From positions 1 through 64,000 of the forward strand of contig NZ_WXVU01000011.1 in NCBI RefSeq assembly GCF_009900745.1: 64,000 nucleotides of DNA. Direction: 5' to 3'. This stretch comes from Chryseobacterium sp. c4a. Its GTDB lineage: Bacteria > Bacteroidota > Bacteroidia > Flavobacteriales > Weeksellaceae. The position numbers and the translations under genes are program-made. Within the stretch, counting starts at the first letter, position 1. Each line of letters opens with the position of its first letter. Under the pieces are notes generated by a model, which worked only from the letters and a program-made list of their open reading frames with translations, did not search any database and was not told the DNA's origin. This document shows positions 62,240 through 64,000 of this stretch, piece by piece.

Positions 62240-63727
62240 ATGAAAAATATTGATTTCTTAAAAAGAAACCTCATTCCATTTATCATATTCTGCAGCACAC
62301 TAAGTAGCTGTACGTCAAAAAATCAGGAAAAAGAAAGTTTCGATTACCCGCTTTTACAGAAAAATGAAGCCCTTCGTCTTGCCGGAAACTACGAACAAGT
62401 ATTACACCTTAACCGGGAATATCTTCATACAGCTCAAAAAAATGGCTACACGGATGGGATTGCACTTTGCTATATTAATATATCCAACCTGTCTGTTACT
62501 GTAGGAAACTATGAAAAAGGGCTGGCATTTTTAAAAAAAGCAGAAGAGTTACTCAAAGATTCTGATAATAAAGCTCTAAAAGCAAGACTTTTTCAGGAAT
62601 ATGGTCAGATGAGTAAAGTAACCAAGCTGTACAACACTGCACTTGGGTATAATGCAAAAGCCCTTTATTATACTCACCAATGCTCTTTGACAGATAAAAA
62701 GAAATACAACCTGCAAAAGGTTTTTGCAAACAGAGCCGAATTTCTTTATGATATCAAACAAAATGACTCTGCTCTGATCTATTTCCATAAAGCCATGCAA
62801 ATTGACAATACAGACCTCATCAACAGTCTAATTGCAAAGCATCAGCTATACTATACAAAACGAATAGACTCAGCAGAATTTTATATTGAAAGGGCTCTTG
62901 CTATCGCTGAACAGAAAAAAGGAATATTGGAATCACAGAAAGGACAGGTGTATCGAGTTGCTGGTGATTATTATAAGATCAAAGAGAAAGATTCTCTATC
63001 CCTACAATATTATCAGAAAGGATTAGCTATTTTCATTCAGACTCATAGGATCTATAATATTCCCTATATATATGAAGCAATGGCAGAAACCTATGGCAAT
63101 CTGGGAGATAAAGAGAAACAAACTGAATTCAAAAATAAATTCATCCATGCAAAAGAGCAGTTGGCCAACATTCAGAATAATACTGTAAATCTGCTTATTG
63201 ACAAATTATTGACTGAAAAAGAAGCTTCTGCACAGACTTTTAAGTTCAATACCCTTATGTTTTCCGGATTACTATTACTTGTGATCGTCTTTGCCGGAAT
63301 CCTGGTTTACAAAAGATTGAAACATACGAAAAGGCGAATCATCAATGAAACTGCTAACTTAAAAGATAGTATCATACGATTGCAGAGTGAAAGTGAAAGC
63401 CTGAACAGCATAATGACTAAAAATAATAATGATCTGATCCTACTTGCTGAAAACAATGACTCTTCTTTTTTAACCCGATTTCAGGAAATATATCCGGATT
63501 TCATTGATGCTTTGCTTACAAGAAATAACGACCTTTCCGCCACAGATTTGTGGCTTTGTGCTATGATCAGGCTTAATTTCAGTTCTAAAGAGATTGCCTC
63601 TATAATGTCTATTGAGCACAAATCTGTTCAGCAAAAAAAATATCGATTAAGAAAAAAACTCAGCATTCCCACTGAAGAGGACTTTCTGGTCTTTTTTCAA
63701 AAACTGGAGAACGATGAAAACCCTTGA
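62240..63727 (+). CDS. Second lipid-anchored periplasmic TPR regulator with LuxR-like HTH
   Basis: 495 aa, paralogous to the gene at 31962. Lipoprotein-like signal IIFCSTLSSCTSK, TPR region (GIALCYINISNLSVTVGNYE, SALIYFHKAMQIDNTDLINS), membrane helix at about 336-358 (LMFSGLLLLVIVFAGILVY), cytoplasmic coiled segment and C-terminal HTH (DLWLCAMIRLNFSSKEIASI MSIEHKSVQQKKYRLRKKL). Both copies share LLQKNEALRLxG and YGQM/I..V near the start. Confidence 0.85.
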   Translation: MKNIDFLKRNLIPFIIFCSTLSSCTSKNQEKESFDYPLLQKNEALRLAGNYEQVLHLNREYLHTAQKNGYTDGIALCYINISNLSVTVGNYEKGLAFLKKAEELLKDSDNKALKARLFQEYGQMSKVTKLYNTALGYNAKALYYTHQCSLTDKKKYNLQKVFANRAEFLYDIKQNDSALIYFHKAMQIDNTDLINSLIAKHQLYYTKRIDSAEFYIERALAIAEQKKGILESQKGQVYRVAGDYYKIKEKDSLSLQYYQKGLAIFIQTHRIYNIPYIYEAMAETYGNLGDKEKQTEFKNKFIHAKEQLANIQNNTVNLLIDKLLTEKEASAQTFKFNTLMFSGLLLLVIVFAGILVYKRLKHTKRRIINETANLKDSIIRLQSESESLNSIMTKNNNDLILLAENNDSSFLTRFQEIYPDFIDALLTRNNDLSATDLWLCAMIRLNFSSKEIASIMSIEHKSVQQKKYRLRKKLSIPTEEDFLVFFQKLENDENP

Positions 63728-64000
63728 TAATAAAATTCTACAATCATCAATATTTGGTTGTAAAATCCACTCCTCTATTCGGATAAAAATACAGCATTAC
63801 CTAGATCTTTATTAATCTTTATCATGATATGTTTTTTATGCTTTCCCGTAAAAACAAAACGTAAAAAGAAGTGTACATTTGAGCCCTAAAATATAAACGA
63901 TGGAGAATTTCCAGTTTTGGAGCGGATATTGTTTATAAAGGAACACCAAATTAGACAACATATAGATTTCAATACGATTTAAGAGAGGCAAACGTGTATT
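63728..64000. other. Right window edge, no gene seen
   Basis: AT-rich. Only a 12-codon frame (63901) is present. A gene may begin beyond the edge. Confidence 0.5.

Noticed and set aside
1..64000. tRNA and rRNA genes
   Set aside because: I found no T-loop (GGTTCGAATCC-like) or rRNA stretches on either strand.

Overview
The window looks like chromosome of a Chryseobacterium-type flavobacterium (Bacteroidota, Weeksellaceae). The DNA is AT-rich, promoters fit the Bacteroidota form TTG-N16..23-TAnnTTTG, and the gene content is typical of the group: OMP beta-barrel proteins, periplasmic TPR/LuxR-like regulators, a GH130/GT4 pair and Bacteroidota-type RiPP precursors. Genus level is my inference from protein style; no 16S gene is present, and I saw no rRNA, tRNA or CRISPR array.

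Layout. 1-250: end of an IS3-family element. 276-8304: a stress/electrophile region with a pirin operon and a four-gene operon of two MhqO/E-like ring-cleaving dioxygenases, an acetyltransferase and an MhqD-like carboxylesterase. Both operons carry the same 22-bp site at the same distance from their -7 box. Between them lie LuxR, Crp/Fnr, cupin and receiver-like genes. 8568-12632: an EamA transporter plus metNIQ behind a leader that encodes a 32-aa Met-containing peptide and ends in a terminator with a competing pairing. 12713-17538: a GH3 beta-glucosidase and an outer-membrane barrel protein. 17841-25323: a DUF2652 protein, a complete RND efflux operon and its likely AraC regulator. 25517-28571: an unrecognised pair, a PLD-fold membrane protein whose catalytic His is replaced, and a vWA-like lipoprotein. 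28658-36686: phosphoesterase, MFS pump/Lrp pair, a periplasmic TPR-HTH regulator, a candidate ncRNA, two secreted proteins and gene remnants. 36768-49381: mnmE, a quinone-oxidoreductase-like gene, an AraC regulator, GH130 and GT4 mannan-type genes, small stress genes, a DEAD-box helicase/cold-shock operon and a GT14 glycosyltransferase.

The most unusual part is 49525-58362, a RiPP (ribosomally made, modified peptide) locus. Six tandem precursor genes carry a GG-type leader followed by two copies of a nine-residue unit, Phi-[STC]-S-Phi-x-x-D-x-[DE]. Downstream on the same strand are an ATP-grasp ligase (GwsG-like), an overlapping 75-aa protein and a GwsS-like SPASM maturase whose iron-sulfur cysteines are mostly gone. 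On the other side is a LanM-type class II lanthipeptide synthetase that keeps its dehydratase motifs but has lost all three zinc ligands of its LanC cyclase domain. It is preceded by a seventh, Cys-containing precursor. The seven precursors share related leaders, and each precursor set is separated from its enzyme by a stem-loop. This suggests one locus combining ester/amide crosslinking with Ser/Thr dehydration, using two enzymes with altered active sites.

58665-64000: an Omp85-like protein, a DUF1826 protein, a YdeI-like protein and a second copy of the TPR-HTH regulator.
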